Notes: generated from the letters alone by a model not told the origin. A stretch of 64,000 nt of DNA from Halovenus rubra (GCF_026586665.1 NZ_JAODIY010000005.1:154298-218297); one strand, 5' to 3'; positions 44,439 to 53,653 are shown, counted from the first letter of the stretch. Program-made: numbers and translations.

Positions 44439-47174
44439 ATGAAACGACGAGACATACTCAAAACTTCTGGAGGTATTGCGCTTACACTTTTTGCCGGTCG
44501 GACAGTAACTGCACAGGAGAGCAGTGAAGCGGACGACGCAATCGATTTGATTCCCGCGCCGTCGGAACTTGACGGTACATTCGTCCGACTGACACGTACC
44601 GAAGTCTCTGAAGACTCGGAGTCAATGCGAGGTCACGGTGCTATTGCCAAACTCGACGAGCTCGATCCTGACAACGTTGACCACGTTGCTTGGGCCTTGG
44701 CTGATGAGGAAGTGTCGATCAGTGCTGTCAAGGGCACATTCGACCGCATTGAGGCCGGTGACGAAGTCGAAACTACTGATAGCTGGCGAGTCAGCACGCT
44801 TAACGACGAAAAGCTTGCAGTCGCAAGCACCGACGGTCTGGCTGTACTCGCTGAAGGCTCCGACAAGGAGAGTCGTATTGAGGTAGCGAGGACTGGCTAC
44901 GAGGTCGGTACTGGCGACGCAGACGCCGCCCTCGACAGTATTTCGTCTCTTGATGTGGCCTTCGAGCGGCTCAAAGAGTACAAGATGTTTGTTTATGTTA
45001 CGGATCTAACCTCTGGGCTCCCTCCGGTGATAGCAGAGAATCTTGCATCGATCGGGGGTGGCTTTGAGGTCCAACCCCCACTCCGTGGCCAAGAGGGAAC
45101 GTTCAAAAACGAATTCGTCTTCGAACAGGCTTCTGAGGCTGATCTTGACGAAGATCAAGTTTCGGAGATTATCCAGAAAATCGCAGTGGGTACACTTGTC
45201 GACAGCGAAATAACGTTTGATGATGACTTTGTCTACGTCTCGACAGTTATCGAGGCACCACCCGAACAAAGTCGGGAGGCGTCGCCCGATGCTTCAATCC
45301 GGCTGGAGAATAACCAAGCCGACGGCACTGCCACGCTCACACACAAGAACGGTGAGGCGATTCCTGCTGACGCACTCGAACTCTGGATTAACGGCGAGCG
45401 TGCTGACGACCAGCCCGCCGACAACATAGACACCTTCGAGAGCGGTGACTCGCTTACCGTCGACACCGGACCAGTGGCGAATGTCTTCCTCCAGTGGGTC
45501 AACGAGAAGGGAACGAAGTACTTCGATTATGTCGATGAGGTCGTCGGAGAAACACTGTTCGAGTCGATGTTTGACCCAGCAGCAGAGACAGTCAAACTGA
45601 CCTACACGGGCGAGACGCCTGTCGACCCTGATTTATTCCTGATCGAACATGACTGGCACGAGATGGTCGATGGAGAGCGTCAGTACAAGGATGAGAAACT
45701 GACCGAACCGCTTGAGTCTATCGACGGCGACCTGACAAATGGCGACTCGATTGTTGTCGACGGTATCACGCTGCGTGACTCTGTCCACCTCGAACTCGAT
45801 ATTCCTGACAAGCCAGCGGGCACGTTCGGTCCGCAGAAGACAGTTATTCGGTACCGTGCTCGGCCACCACAGATACACATCGGTCGGGAGCCCAACGAAA
45901 CAACGGTCGTGGAGTATTTCGACGATACGGAACGTGACGCCGGCAACTTCCGTATTCTCGTCGATGGAGAGGCGGCGGAGACACAACTGGCCGACAAGCA
46001 CGAGACGCTCGAACGTCAGGATACCGTCGAACTTGAGTCGGCCGAACTTGGTTCGAAAGTTTCTGTCGAGTGGACTGCCGGTGACGAGTCAACGGTTATT
46101 CAAGAGCGTGTGCTCAAGCCTCTGGTCAATTTCACGATTGAATACGACGACGAGAACGGGACAGCAACAATCACGCACAGACGCGGCGAGTCGATTGCCG
46201 CGGACGCGCTCGAAATCAGTATCAGTGACGAGCCAGCAGAGATACAGCCAAGTGACGAGTTTACTACGTTCGACGAGGGAGACACAGTGACCACGGCGGT
46301 CGAGCCGTTCACGAAGGTGTCTCTTAGCTGGTCAGACAACGGTGCAACCGAGGAGCTCAGAAGCTCTGTCGTCGGGGAGAATCTGTTTGAGGCGAGCTAT
46401 GATCTCAAGACAAAGCAGGTCGAACTAACGTACACCGGCGAAGAATCTGCTGACCCAGAGAGAATCGATGTCAAAACGTTCGGAGCGACTGAATCTCCAA
46501 CTGAGAACCCATTTGCTGAGAAACACGAAACCTTGTCTGCTGGTGATAGTGTGACAGTCGAGGATGTCTCACCGGAGTTGACAGTTCAAGTTGTGTGGAC
46601 TGAAGCTAACGAGTCCTCTCAAACAACAGCGAACGATATTCTCTTCTGGTACAGACCAAAGCCACAGTACGCCTTCGACTTCGAGACTCGTAACGGGACG
46701 CTCGTTGCGAAATACGAAGGAGAGAACCCACGTCAAGCCAATCACTTCCAAATACGCGCTGGGGGTTCGAAAACGGAGGCACAGTTTACCGACGAGTACG
46801 ACACGCTCGAAGGTGGTGACGAACTCGAAGTGGGTTCGTTCTCACCGGGAACAACTGTCGTTATCGAGTGGGCCAGCGACGCCGAGGACAACGAGTTGCA
46901 ACGACACGTCGTCATTCCGACCGCCGAGTTTGAGGCGAGTTACGACGAGGACGAGAGCGAAGTTCGTATCAAACACGCCGGCGGCGACGATATCAAAGCG
47001 ACATACCTCGACGTATACGTCTCACAGGTAACTGACGGACTTGTCGCCTGGGACGGCAAGGGAACAGTCACTGAAGGAGACTCGACGACCGTAACTGCTA
47101 CAGAGAAACCCAAGCAGATAACCATCGTCTACCGCGAGGAGTCAGCAATCGACGAAATCCGCCTCGAAAAGTAA
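44439..47174 (+). CDS. Large secreted protein with six beta-sandwich-like repeats
   Basis: A 911-residue protein with a Tat signal (KRRDILKTSGG) cleaved near TVTAQ. Residues 35-275 form a unique N-terminal region. From about residue 280 to the end there are about six repeats of 85-110 residues. Each has the plan strand - TLTHKNGE or ELTYTGEE - DALELxINGE - EKHETLExGD - VxVxW. This recalls the C-terminal domains of archaeal type IV pilins and other cell-surface beta domains. No membrane anchor follows the repeats. It is probably a secreted or surface-associated adhesin-like protein. Charge is strongly acidic. Monocistronic. Confidence 0.75.
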   Translation: MKRRDILKTSGGIALTLFAGRTVTAQESSEADDAIDLIPAPSELDGTFVRLTRTEVSEDSESMRGHGAIAKLDELDPDNVDHVAWALADEEVSISAVKGTFDRIEAGDEVETTDSWRVSTLNDEKLAVASTDGLAVLAEGSDKESRIEVARTGYEVGTGDADAALDSISSLDVAFERLKEYKMFVYVTDLTSGLPPVIAENLASIGGGFEVQPPLRGQEGTFKNEFVFEQASEADLDEDQVSEIIQKIAVGTLVDSEITFDDDFVYVSTVIEAPPEQSREASPDASIRLENNQADGTATLTHKNGEAIPADALELWINGERADDQPADNIDTFESGDSLTVDTGPVANVFLQWVNEKGTKYFDYVDEVVGETLFESMFDPAAETVKLTYTGETPVDPDLFLIEHDWHEMVDGERQYKDEKLTEPLESIDGDLTNGDSIVVDGITLRDSVHLELDIPDKPAGTFGPQKTVIRYRARPPQIHIGREPNETTVVEYFDDTERDAGNFRILVDGEAAETQLADKHETLERQDTVELESAELGSKVSVEWTAGDESTVIQERVLKPLVNFTIEYDDENGTATITHRRGESIAADALEISISDEPAEIQPSDEFTTFDEGDTVTTAVEPFTKVSLSWSDNGATEELRSSVVGENLFEASYDLKTKQVELTYTGEESADPERIDVKTFGATESPTENPFAEKHETLSAGDSVTVEDVSPELTVQVVWTEANESSQTTANDILFWYRPKPQYAFDFETRNGTLVAKYEGENPRQANHFQIRAGGSKTEAQFTDEYDTLEGGDELEVGSFSPGTTVVIEWASDAEDNELQRHVVIPTAEFEASYDEDESEVRIKHAGGDDIKATYLDVYVSQVTDGLVAWDGKGTVTEGDSTTVTATEKPKQITIVYREESAIDEIRLEK

Positions 47175-47206
47175 CGTCGGCCACCTGAAGTAACTTTCTC
47201 GAGCGG

Positions 47207-47641
47207 TTACGCGTTCTGTGTCGGTGCCGAGTCGACAACTGTCGAAAGGCGTGCGTTTTCCTTGATTTTGAGACCAGCACCGCCGACTGTGAGTGGGACG
47301 CGTGGCAACGACGACACTCGAATTGTTGGATGGGAGACGCCGCGTTCCAGCACCGCTTCCCGTGGCTGAACTGTCACCCTTGTTCCCCCAACAAGTGACT
47401 CGTTGTACTCGATAAGGTACGTCCCTGCGTCCAGATTCCACCATTCGTAGTCGTCGTCGGGGTTGCGCTTCTCGCGCTCGTGTGGGCTCACGCTGGCGTC
47501 TTCGAGTTCCCCGCCGCCAAAATCGACCCGCCCCGGTGTTTCGACGACGTAGATGTTGGCGACAGTCAGGTCGAGACCGTGACCCGCTGTCTGTGTGGGT
47601 TCGTGGATGATTCCATCGACCAGTTCGGTGAACTCGCTCAT
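47207..47641 (-). CDS. dCTP deaminase/dUTPase family protein
   Basis: A 144-residue trimer-type dUTPase-fold protein. TAGHGLDLTVANIY corresponds to the SxxGLDLxV motif, AGTYLIEYNE to the second strand pair, and PLTVGGAGLKIKENARLS to the C-terminal loop. The catalytic Ser-Arg-Glu set of true dCTP deaminases is not clear, so dUTP hydrolysis or a degenerate function is possible. ATG 47641 is favoured over an upstream start. It is convergent with the secreted repeat protein. Confidence 0.72.
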   Translation of the reverse strand: MSEFTELVDGIIHEPTQTAGHGLDLTVANIYVVETPGRVDFGGGELEDASVSPHEREKRNPDDDYEWWNLDAGTYLIEYNESLVGGTRVTVQPREAVLERGVSHPTIRVSSLPRVPLTVGGAGLKIKENARLSTVVDSAPTQNA

Positions 47642-47686
47642 GGCCAATATATCGAACACGAACGATGTTAAACCACCGTGGTACTC

Positions 47687-48421
47687 TCAGATGGTTCCTT
47701 CGAAGGCAGGGAGTGCCGGGTCGTTCCGAGGACAACGGCCGAACGCGGCGTCGTCGATGTGGTCGGCCAGTTCCCGTTCTAGCGCTGATTCAAGCTGGTC
47801 TACACTGGCAGGCGTCAGGTCACACGCGGAGAGAAGGCGGGCGTACTCGTCGCTCTCTGCAAGCCGCTGGAGTCGGTCAGTCAACTCACGGAGGCGTGCA
47901 GGCGGTTGGCTCTTGACCCACTCTTTGTCGTCGAGCCCAAGCCAGGCGTTTCGTTCGGCATCGACCACCCGCCCAGCGAGGACGAGCGCAACCCGCGATA
48001 TGGTCCGGTGGCCACCGAGGTCCGCTGGGTCGAGTTCCGAAACGACGCCAAGAACGCGGTCACGTTCCCAACTGGAGAGGTCAAGCGAGTTACACAGTGC
48101 CTGGGTCACCCGAAGAACGTCTAGTTGTTCGAGGCGGTCGCTGTTGCCTTGCAACTCGGCACGGCGTTCCTCGTGAAGGGCACGAACGCGCGGAGCCATC
48201 TCGTTTTCTGGCTTTTGAGCGTAGCCGATACGTGTGGCGCTCGGGGTGACCATATCTCGCCGTCGTGGCTGTGTATCCAGAGATTGCGTTTCGCTAGCCG
48301 GGTCGTCTGTGGCTGTCGTCAACCAGTCGGCGACTCTGGCGGCCACTGCTCCGATGTGGTCATCGCGCCGGTCTGTTCTGTCGTGTGTGCTCTCGGTCGC
48401 TGGTGGGTGTTCAACGCTCAT
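47687..48421 (-). CDS. RNA polymerase subunit epsilon-like protein (haloarchaeal)
   Basis: A 244-residue helical protein resembling the haloarchaeal protein annotated as RNA polymerase subunit epsilon. The N-terminal 50 residues are variable. Then come DMVTPSATRIGYAQKPENEM, VRALHEERRAEL, LDVLRVTQALCNSLDLSSWERDR in part, and VVDAERNAWLGLDDKEWV, ending with AAFGRCPRNDPALP. The middle resembles cyclin-like helices. The family is found only in haloarchaea and its part in transcription is unproven. The upstream region contains several TATA-like stretches near 48590-48630. Confidence 0.65.
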   Translation of the reverse strand: MSVEHPPATESTHDRTDRRDDHIGAVAARVADWLTTATDDPASETQSLDTQPRRRDMVTPSATRIGYAQKPENEMAPRVRALHEERRAELQGNSDRLEQLDVLRVTQALCNSLDLSSWERDRVLGVVSELDPADLGGHRTISRVALVLAGRVVDAERNAWLGLDDKEWVKSQPPARLRELTDRLQRLAESDEYARLLSACDLTPASVDQLESALERELADHIDDAAFGRCPRNDPALPAFEGTI

Positions 48422-48709
48422 AGATTGTAGAGTGGACTCTCTGTCTGACTGGCAATGGGGTCCGGTTGTGTTGTCGGAGGCAATGTTGCTGGCATCTCGG
48501 TCGCTGATTCGAAGCTATTCTAGTATCTTTGCCGGACCCGTAGCTACCGTGAACTGATAGAAAAAAGCAACGATTTTATTTCGTATGTTTTCTTCGTTTA
48601 ATAATATGGGGCGCATATATAAAAAACCTTTGCCACTACCAGCAATTGTCACTCCTATACGGCCACACTCTCGGCACCGACCACAAAAATCTATCATCCA
48701 AGGCCACAC
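48422..48709. promoter_or_regulatory. AT-rich promoter region
   Basis: It contains AT-rich runs (TTTTATTTC, TTTAATAATATG, ATATATAAAAAA) between 48570 and 48630, well below the GC of its surroundings. They could serve promoters in both directions. A 60-codon frame on the minus strand here has a CGRCREC run but codes through the AT-rich bases and is not credited. Confidence 0.4.
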
Positions 48710-49825
48710 TCAGCACTCGCCAAGCGGGACCGAAAGCACGTCGCCATCGCGCTTGACCTGGACATCGTAGGGGGCCGACCGCTCGGCGATGGTGTCATGG
48801 ACCCAATCGGCAATTGCGCCTGTGGCGAGCGTCGCTGTTTCGTCTTTAATGTGTATCGGGACAACGCGCAACTCGTCAAGGGTTCCGTCGGTGACGACCA
48901 GTTCGAACATCGCACTTCGCTTGTTGCGGACGCCTTGCCTGTCGACGTAGTCGACGTAATCGTCGACAAAATCACCTGCATCGTAGATGATTGGCCGGCC
49001 TTGATACACTTCGAGCCCCTGAAGCACGTGAGCACTGTGTCCGTGAACGACATCGACGCCCTGCTCGACGAGCCACCGAGCGAATCCTTCCTGTGTCTTG
49101 TCGGGTTCTGTCTCCCAGTTGGGGCCCCAGTGAAGCGACGCAACAATGAGGTCCGGGTCATGTGACTGTGTGCGAGAAATAATATCCTGAACAAGTCGTC
49201 GTGTCGAGGGAATCGAATTACTGAGTTCGACAAAAGCGGTACCGGCCTCGCTTTTCCCAGCTGCGTATTCCTGATACTGGTCAGTCAGTGCGAATGTGGC
49301 AACAGTCAGTCCACTGCTCTCGAATACAGCCGGCTCAACTGCCGTATTCCGCTTCTTGCCGGCACCTGTGTATGCTATCTCTGCCCCGTCAAGATGGGCT
49401 TGTGTCTCTCTGAGTGCAGTACTGCCGAAATCGAGAGTATGGTTGTTTGCCAGTGAGACCACGGAAGCTCCTGCACGCTCCAGTGCAGGGATGGCAAACG
49501 ACGGGTCTGCCCGGAAGTAGTACGTTTTGCCCGGCCAGCGGTCGCCATCTTCGGCAATGCAACATTCTAGGTTGAGCACAAGACCATCTAACTCCTCTAC
49601 CTGTGACAGTGTTGACCCCCAGACCCCAGCCGGATCGCCCCCGGTCCACCTTTCGTTCACACTCCGTCCAAGCATTACATCACCGACAAATCCAATACGA
49701 GCACTGGCCGCTCCTGCGTTGAGACACTCGACGGTCTCTCTAGAGGTGTGACTGCGTGAGATGATACCGGAACAACCGGCCAGACCGGCAAATCCCGTAG
49801 CCAGAACGCTTCGACGTGTCCGCAT
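48710..49825 (-). CDS. CapA-family metallophosphatase-like lipoprotein
   Basis: A 371-residue protein with a Tat signal (RTRRSVLATG) and lipobox LAGC near residue 18. The body matches the CapA/PgsA family: FVGDVMLGRSV, LNLECCIAEDG, VSLANNHTLDFG, DLIVASLHWGPNWE and VVHGHSAHVLQG, which bear metal-binding Asp, Asn and His of a calcineurin-like fold. CapA is needed for poly-gamma-glutamate export or anchoring in bacilli. No capB/capC genes are near, so here it may act on other surface polymers. Confidence 0.85.
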   Translation of the reverse strand: MRTRRSVLATGFAGLAGCSGIISRSHTSRETVECLNAGAASARIGFVGDVMLGRSVNERWTGGDPAGVWGSTLSQVEELDGLVLNLECCIAEDGDRWPGKTYYFRADPSFAIPALERAGASVVSLANNHTLDFGSTALRETQAHLDGAEIAYTGAGKKRNTAVEPAVFESSGLTVATFALTDQYQEYAAGKSEAGTAFVELSNSIPSTRRLVQDIISRTQSHDPDLIVASLHWGPNWETEPDKTQEGFARWLVEQGVDVVHGHSAHVLQGLEVYQGRPIIYDAGDFVDDYVDYVDRQGVRNKRSAMFELVVTDGTLDELRVVPIHIKDETATLATGAIADWVHDTIAERSAPYDVQVKRDGDVLSVPLGEC

Positions 49826-49927
49826 TCTGTATAGCGTGTCGGTCAGTGGTGAGTTAAGACTGTTGGCACTACGATAATGAGTGGTCTGTTTTCAACTACG
49901 GTGGCGTCGTAGTCTGGGGCTGTTCTC

Positions 49928-51187
49928 CTACTCAGAGTACGAGCCAGGACAGTCTGGCCGGCGCAGTTCAATCGTGATTCGCGTTCCGTCGAAACGGCCT
50001 GCGTCGACGTGAAGGCTTCCACCGGAACTGCGGATAATCCAACGAGTGAGCCAGATACCTATACCGGTACTGTGAGACAGTGCGGTTTCTGTCTCCGCTG
50101 TCAGTACTTTTTTCTCGATATCCGGAAGGCCAGGGCCATTATCTTCGATTACGAGACTGATATGCGTCGCGGGATTACAGGAACTCTCCGATAACTCAAC
50201 CCGGATACGAGCAGGGTCCGAATTGTTGTGTTCGACTGCATTCTCAAGGAGGTTATCGATTGCATAGGGAAGGAGTTCGTGAGCAACGGCAGGCGCGGGC
50301 TGTTGACTCGGTGTATCGATGTGGACAGCCGGCCAGTTTTGTTGAAGACGGGTTAGCCGATTGTCGACGACAGAATCCAACGAGAACGTTGTAAGCGCTT
50401 CTTCTTTTTCAGTGTCTCGGAGTTTCTCTATCTGTCGTGCACGGTTACTCAAACTGACAACGTTTTCGAGGTGTCGTTCAATCGTCTCGATGTGTTCATT
50501 GTCTTTTCCGATGGTGTCGGCGATGAGTTCAAGATGGCCTTGAATAACCGTGATATCGTTCCGGATATTGTGTCGCAGTACCCGATTGAGAACAGTAAGG
50601 CGCTGCTCTCGTTGCTTTTGAGCGCTAATGTCGCTGATGACGAACGTTGCGCCGGTGAACGTATCATCGTGGTTGTACAGCGGCGCAGCCCACAGACGGA
50701 CATCGAGAAGTGACCCGTCTCTGTGGTGACACTGCGTTTCGATTCCAGTCAGATGTTCTCCTTCTTCGAGTTGTGAAACAGACGACGCCACTGTGTCCGA
50801 CGTGTCTTGGAACAACTGGACAAAGAACTCTCCGAGAACGCTCGACTCTTCCCACCCGAATATCCGAGTTGCACCTTGATTCCATAGCTGTATTGCCCCG
50901 TCGTCCCCGACAACGACAATGGCGACAGGTGCGACCTCGATTACTGAGACGAACCGATTGACGACGTACTCAACGGTAGTGGTGAGAATATCGACCTCCT
51001 CCTGTGGCGTCAGTTCACGGTGAAGAATCGTCACGAGGTCAGCCACGAGTTGATCAAGCAACTCTTCACGGTCCGTCGTTGCGTGTGATTGATAGGTTTT
51101 AAGCAGTAGCTGTTGGGCCTCACTATGGCCCTGTGTGTCGAGCACGTCGAACAGCGCACCGACAAGTTGCTCTCTATGCTTGCTCAT
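49928..51187 (-). CDS. PAS-domain sensor histidine kinase
   Basis: A 419-residue soluble kinase. A helical N-terminal region (about 1-85) is followed by one PAS domain (VAPVAIVVVGDDGAIQLWNQGA, in part, at about 85-200). The His box VLRHNIRNDITVIQG is of the HisKA_7 kind, and the ATPase has ENAVEHNN, EDNGPGLPD and GIGIWL. ATG 51187 begins a family-like start (MSKHREQLVG), so the extra 23 upstream codons were rejected. It has no adjacent response regulator. Confidence 0.88.
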   Translation of the reverse strand: MSKHREQLVGALFDVLDTQGHSEAQQLLLKTYQSHATTDREELLDQLVADLVTILHRELTPQEEVDILTTTVEYVVNRFVSVIEVAPVAIVVVGDDGAIQLWNQGATRIFGWEESSVLGEFFVQLFQDTSDTVASSVSQLEEGEHLTGIETQCHHRDGSLLDVRLWAAPLYNHDDTFTGATFVISDISAQKQREQRLTVLNRVLRHNIRNDITVIQGHLELIADTIGKDNEHIETIERHLENVVSLSNRARQIEKLRDTEKEEALTTFSLDSVVDNRLTRLQQNWPAVHIDTPSQQPAPAVAHELLPYAIDNLLENAVEHNNSDPARIRVELSESSCNPATHISLVIEDNGPGLPDIEKKVLTAETETALSHSTGIGIWLTRWIIRSSGGSLHVDAGRFDGTRITIELRRPDCPGSYSE

Positions 51188-51352
51188 CTTATCAGCACAT
51201 CGTTGTGGCAGTTTGTGGCCGCTGAGGAACAGTGACCGTCCAGAACCGAGTTGCAACGAGCGGAGGTACTCGTCGAAAGTCTAACGTGATATCTTCTCTC
51301 ATCGGACACTCCGGCGGAATCGACCCCTGTCAGCCCCGGCCAGAACCACTTC

Positions 51353-51508
51353 TCACTCTTTGGATGCGTTCTCATTGGTGTTTTGGCTCCGAGTTGTGTC
51401 CGACAACGTGTCATTTTCGTCGTCATCGACGCTATCGGCTGAGCCAAACAATGCGAGATAGAGCCACGATTTTAGTTGGCCGCGTTGTCGGCGAGGACCT
51501 GGACTCAT
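51353..51508 (-). CDS. 51-residue microprotein with hydrophobic core and acidic tail
   Basis: It starts at ATG 51508, six bases after the stop of the DUF7260-like gene, on the same strand. It has a basic N-terminus (PGPRRQRGQLKS), a short hydrophobic segment WLYLALFG, and a hydrophilic tail rich in Asp, Asn, Ser and Thr ending at TGA 51353. The length and position suggest a third operon member, perhaps membrane-associated. It is too short to place in a family. The rest of the 51188-51514 gap is empty. Confidence 0.5.
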   Translation of the reverse strand: MSPGPRRQRGQLKSWLYLALFGSADSVDDDENDTLSDTTRSQNTNENASKE

Positions 51509-51514
51509 CAGATA

Positions 51515-52303
51515 TCAGGCCCTCCGGAGTAGGTGCTGACGAACGACATCCTGACATTCAGCACATACCGTGTACAAACGTGTCAGGGTGGACAGAATGG
51601 GATACTCAACTGGAAGATCCTGATAGAGATACGAAACCAGTTGCTCGTGTTGAATCCCGATATCGGCACTTTCGCTGGTACTCGTTTGTATAAACGCCTG
51701 CCGTTGCTGAACAAGTTCGTCACAGCGGTCACGATATCTACACAATCTCTCATGCCGCTCTCGTAACTCGTCGAACCCCTCGTCAGTCAGTGGTGTCTGG
51801 TCTACAGTCACTATCCACTGGGTCATCTCGTCGACAGCCTCACAGGCAGCGTCGATACGGGTTGTCTCATCTGTAAGCACTTGACTGAATATCGAGACCT
51901 CTGCTCGGCGCGCATTCGCTTCCGAGAGGAGTATCTCTTTGAGCTCTGTGGAGAAACTGGTTTCTGTTGTCGGGGCAAGTGCCACCGCAACTGAGTTCGT
52001 AAATTCGCTTCGAATCGTCTCAAGCAACGATTCGGAGCCGTCGATATCGTTGAGACTGTGTGGATGGACCGTCTCCGCAAAAGCGGTCCGCACTGCTCGG
52101 CAACGGTCATCCGCCGACGAGTCAGCACCAAAATGCCCACCGCCAGTAGCCGTGATACCGGGGGCTGTCGACGACGGCGACTCGACGGAAAGCTCGGTCA
52201 CTCGGTCGATAAACGAATCAAATCCGTCGATTTTGCCATCCACGATTTCCTGTTCATCTTCAACACGAACGCGTGCCTGGTTGATATTTTCTTTTATTGA
52301 CAT
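51515..52303 (-). CDS. Uncharacterised haloarchaeal helical protein (DUF7260-like)
   Basis: A 262-residue soluble, predominantly helical protein with no catalytic motif. The first 35 residues form a heptad-rich helix (INQARVRVEDEQEIVDGK, in part). The middle is variable. A coiled stretch DELRERHERLCRYRDRCDEL lies near residue 190, with a C-terminal ESADIGIQHEQLVSYLYQDLPVEYPILSTLTRLY in part. The C-terminus holds two Cys (VCAEC). It starts one base after the stop of the 52305 gene. The operon promoter carries two iron-box-like palindromes, so iron or redox control is inferred. The function is unknown. Confidence 0.65.
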   Translation of the reverse strand: MSIKENINQARVRVEDEQEIVDGKIDGFDSFIDRVTELSVESPSSTAPGITATGGGHFGADSSADDRCRAVRTAFAETVHPHSLNDIDGSESLLETIRSEFTNSVAVALAPTTETSFSTELKEILLSEANARRAEVSIFSQVLTDETTRIDAACEAVDEMTQWIVTVDQTPLTDEGFDELRERHERLCRYRDRCDELVQQRQAFIQTSTSESADIGIQHEQLVSYLYQDLPVEYPILSTLTRLYTVCAECQDVVRQHLLRRA

Positions 52304-52304
52304 A

Positions 52305-53219
52305 CTATTGGTTTGCAGTTATTGGGGCGGTAGCGAGACCATTCGGTTCTGCTGTCTCTGCGAAGACAAATGTGGCTTGCCAGCTATTGTTCTGTTCGAC
52401 GACGCGAATCGAAGCGGGGGGGTGACTGGGCCGGCGACGGTACAACTCAATTGCGATTGGAAGAACAGGGAGTCGGCCACGCTGGGGCGTAAGTTCGTAC
52501 TCCGACAGCTGGACGACAACTGACCGGGCACCTTTGTTCGGGTGGAGAGACCATGGTGAGCAAGTGTGGCTCCCGAGCAGTCCTCGTTCTTCGAGCGCAT
52601 TGAGTGTCACTGAGAGGGGCTTGTGTGAGATGTCGGTCGGCCCGACTCGGGTTGCGGCTTCCGTGAGCACTTGCCCCTGTTTGGCAGGCTCCAGTCGGCT
52701 ATCTAATTCTGTCGCGATACCTTCAAGCAGACACAGACAGAGGTCGTCCGGGTTGTCAATTGACTCGGCCAACTCGAAATAGGCATCCATAACTGCTGTT
52801 TCGACGGTCTCGAACTCAAAATCAGAGAGCGTCTCGAAGACGGCCGCTGCCACCCGGTGACAGAACTCGACACGTTCGGGACACGCTAGGTCAAGCGAAG
52901 AGCCGTTGAGTACTGGTTCTGAAAGGGTTTGATACCCTCCACACCCCTGGTTGTCGCTGCGTTCCGTTCTCAATGACTCCAGTTCTTGACAGACAATCAG
53001 ATCGTAGTACGGAACTTGTGGGTCGTACCGCCGGAGTGCGGTTCGATACTGTTCGGTAGCACGAGCCGCGCTCCGTGCGGTCGCCCGGTCGTCGAATCGC
53101 TTTCCAGCGGCTGGCACTGGCCGTTCACGTGTCCGGCTGCAGGCAATATAGTAATCGCCTGATTCGCTGGCAAGTTGCTCGATATGCGCTCTAATTTCTG
53201 AGAGTGTCGTTCCGACCAT
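52305..53219 (-). CDS. Uncharacterised haloarchaeal protein, first gene of iron-box operon
   Basis: A 304-residue protein with no named family that I can assign firmly. The N-terminal third contains a repeated basic/Ala helix (FDDRATARSAARATEQYRTALRRYD, in part) and DLIVCQELESL. The centre has two Cys (LACPERVEFCHRV) and a conserved helical block VFETLSDFEFETVETAVMDAY in part. The C-terminal part is beta-rich, with RGRLPVLPIAIELYRRRPSHPP in part, and could be a winged or ligand domain. The 5' leader would be about 120 bases. It is co-transcribed with 51515 and probably 51353. Confidence 0.65.
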   Translation of the reverse strand: MVGTTLSEIRAHIEQLASESGDYYIACSRTRERPVPAAGKRFDDRATARSAARATEQYRTALRRYDPQVPYYDLIVCQELESLRTERSDNQGCGGYQTLSEPVLNGSSLDLACPERVEFCHRVAAAVFETLSDFEFETVETAVMDAYFELAESIDNPDDLCLCLLEGIATELDSRLEPAKQGQVLTEAATRVGPTDISHKPLSVTLNALEERGLLGSHTCSPWSLHPNKGARSVVVQLSEYELTPQRGRLPVLPIAIELYRRRPSHPPASIRVVEQNNSWQATFVFAETAEPNGLATAPITANQ

Positions 53220-53340
53220 ATGTTGGCTTATCTCCGTGTCTGCCTGATTTTCGCGTATGCCGCCCGTTTGCGTGAGTTATTGTTGGCTGTCGCCTCTCTG
53301 CGTGTGGTCCGAGTTGAACCGATTACTTCGGCACCTATGA

Positions 53341-53356
53341 TTTAGGACAACCTAAA
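53341..53356. promoter_or_regulatory. Iron-box-like operator 1
   Basis: TTTAGG-ACAA-CCTAAA has a perfect six-base inverted repeat. A minus-strand TATA element (TTTTATTG, 53358-53365) touches it on the upstream side, the same TATA-then-box order as at 32121-32146 in front of the siderophore-binding genes. It should control the operon starting at 53219. Confidence 0.65.
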
Positions 53357-53374
53357 ACAATAAAACGACTTCGG

Positions 53375-53390
53375 TTTTGGCAAGCCTAAA
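53375..53390. promoter_or_regulatory. Iron-box-like operator 2
   Basis: TTTTGGC-AA-GCCTAAA differs from the perfect TTTAGGC-NN-GCCTAAA palindrome by one base and sits 18 bases from operator 1. On the minus strand GTATTACT abuts it, so it may serve a second promoter or allow cooperative binding. Confidence 0.55.
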
Positions 53391-53581
53391 AAGTAATACA
53401 CAGACAGTAAGCATGCTATGCACTATTTGTTGTTTACTATGGCGTGGTGTGGTCTCGTTCTATTGTCGCAGATTCTCTTGAGAAAGGCTACAGTACCCGT
53501 GGGCCGATAACTGCTTTCGAATCCCAACAGAGGTGAATACAACAGATAGTCGTCGCTGTTCAGCCGTCAAGTTGTGAAAAG

Positions 53582-53653
53582 AGCCTAGGCCGGAATTTGA
53601 ATCCGGGGTCTCGTCCTTACCAAGGACGCGCTTTACCGCTAAGCTACCCAGGC
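53582..53653 (-). tRNA. tRNA-Thr (GGT)
   Basis: On the minus strand: acceptor GCCTGGG/CCTAGGC (one G-U pair), anticodon stem-loop CGTCC-TTGGTAA-GGACG with anticodon GGT, T arm CCGGA-TTCAAAT-TCCGG, discriminator U. Seventy-two bases, no intron. Confidence 0.93.

Larger units (their letters stand above)
53220..53581. other. Regulatory gap upstream of the uncharacterised operon
   Basis: There are no genes. It contains two TTTAGG-type palindromes, each just downstream of an AT-rich TATA-like element on the minus strand, then about 180 bases without clear signal up to tRNA-Thr. The 120 bases between box 1 and ATG 53219 would be a 5' leader. Confidence 0.5.

Noticed and set aside
48515..48709. A minus-strand frame of about 60 codons with a CGRCREC run
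   Set aside because: It codes through AT-rich promoter-like bases and ends in non-protein-like composition.
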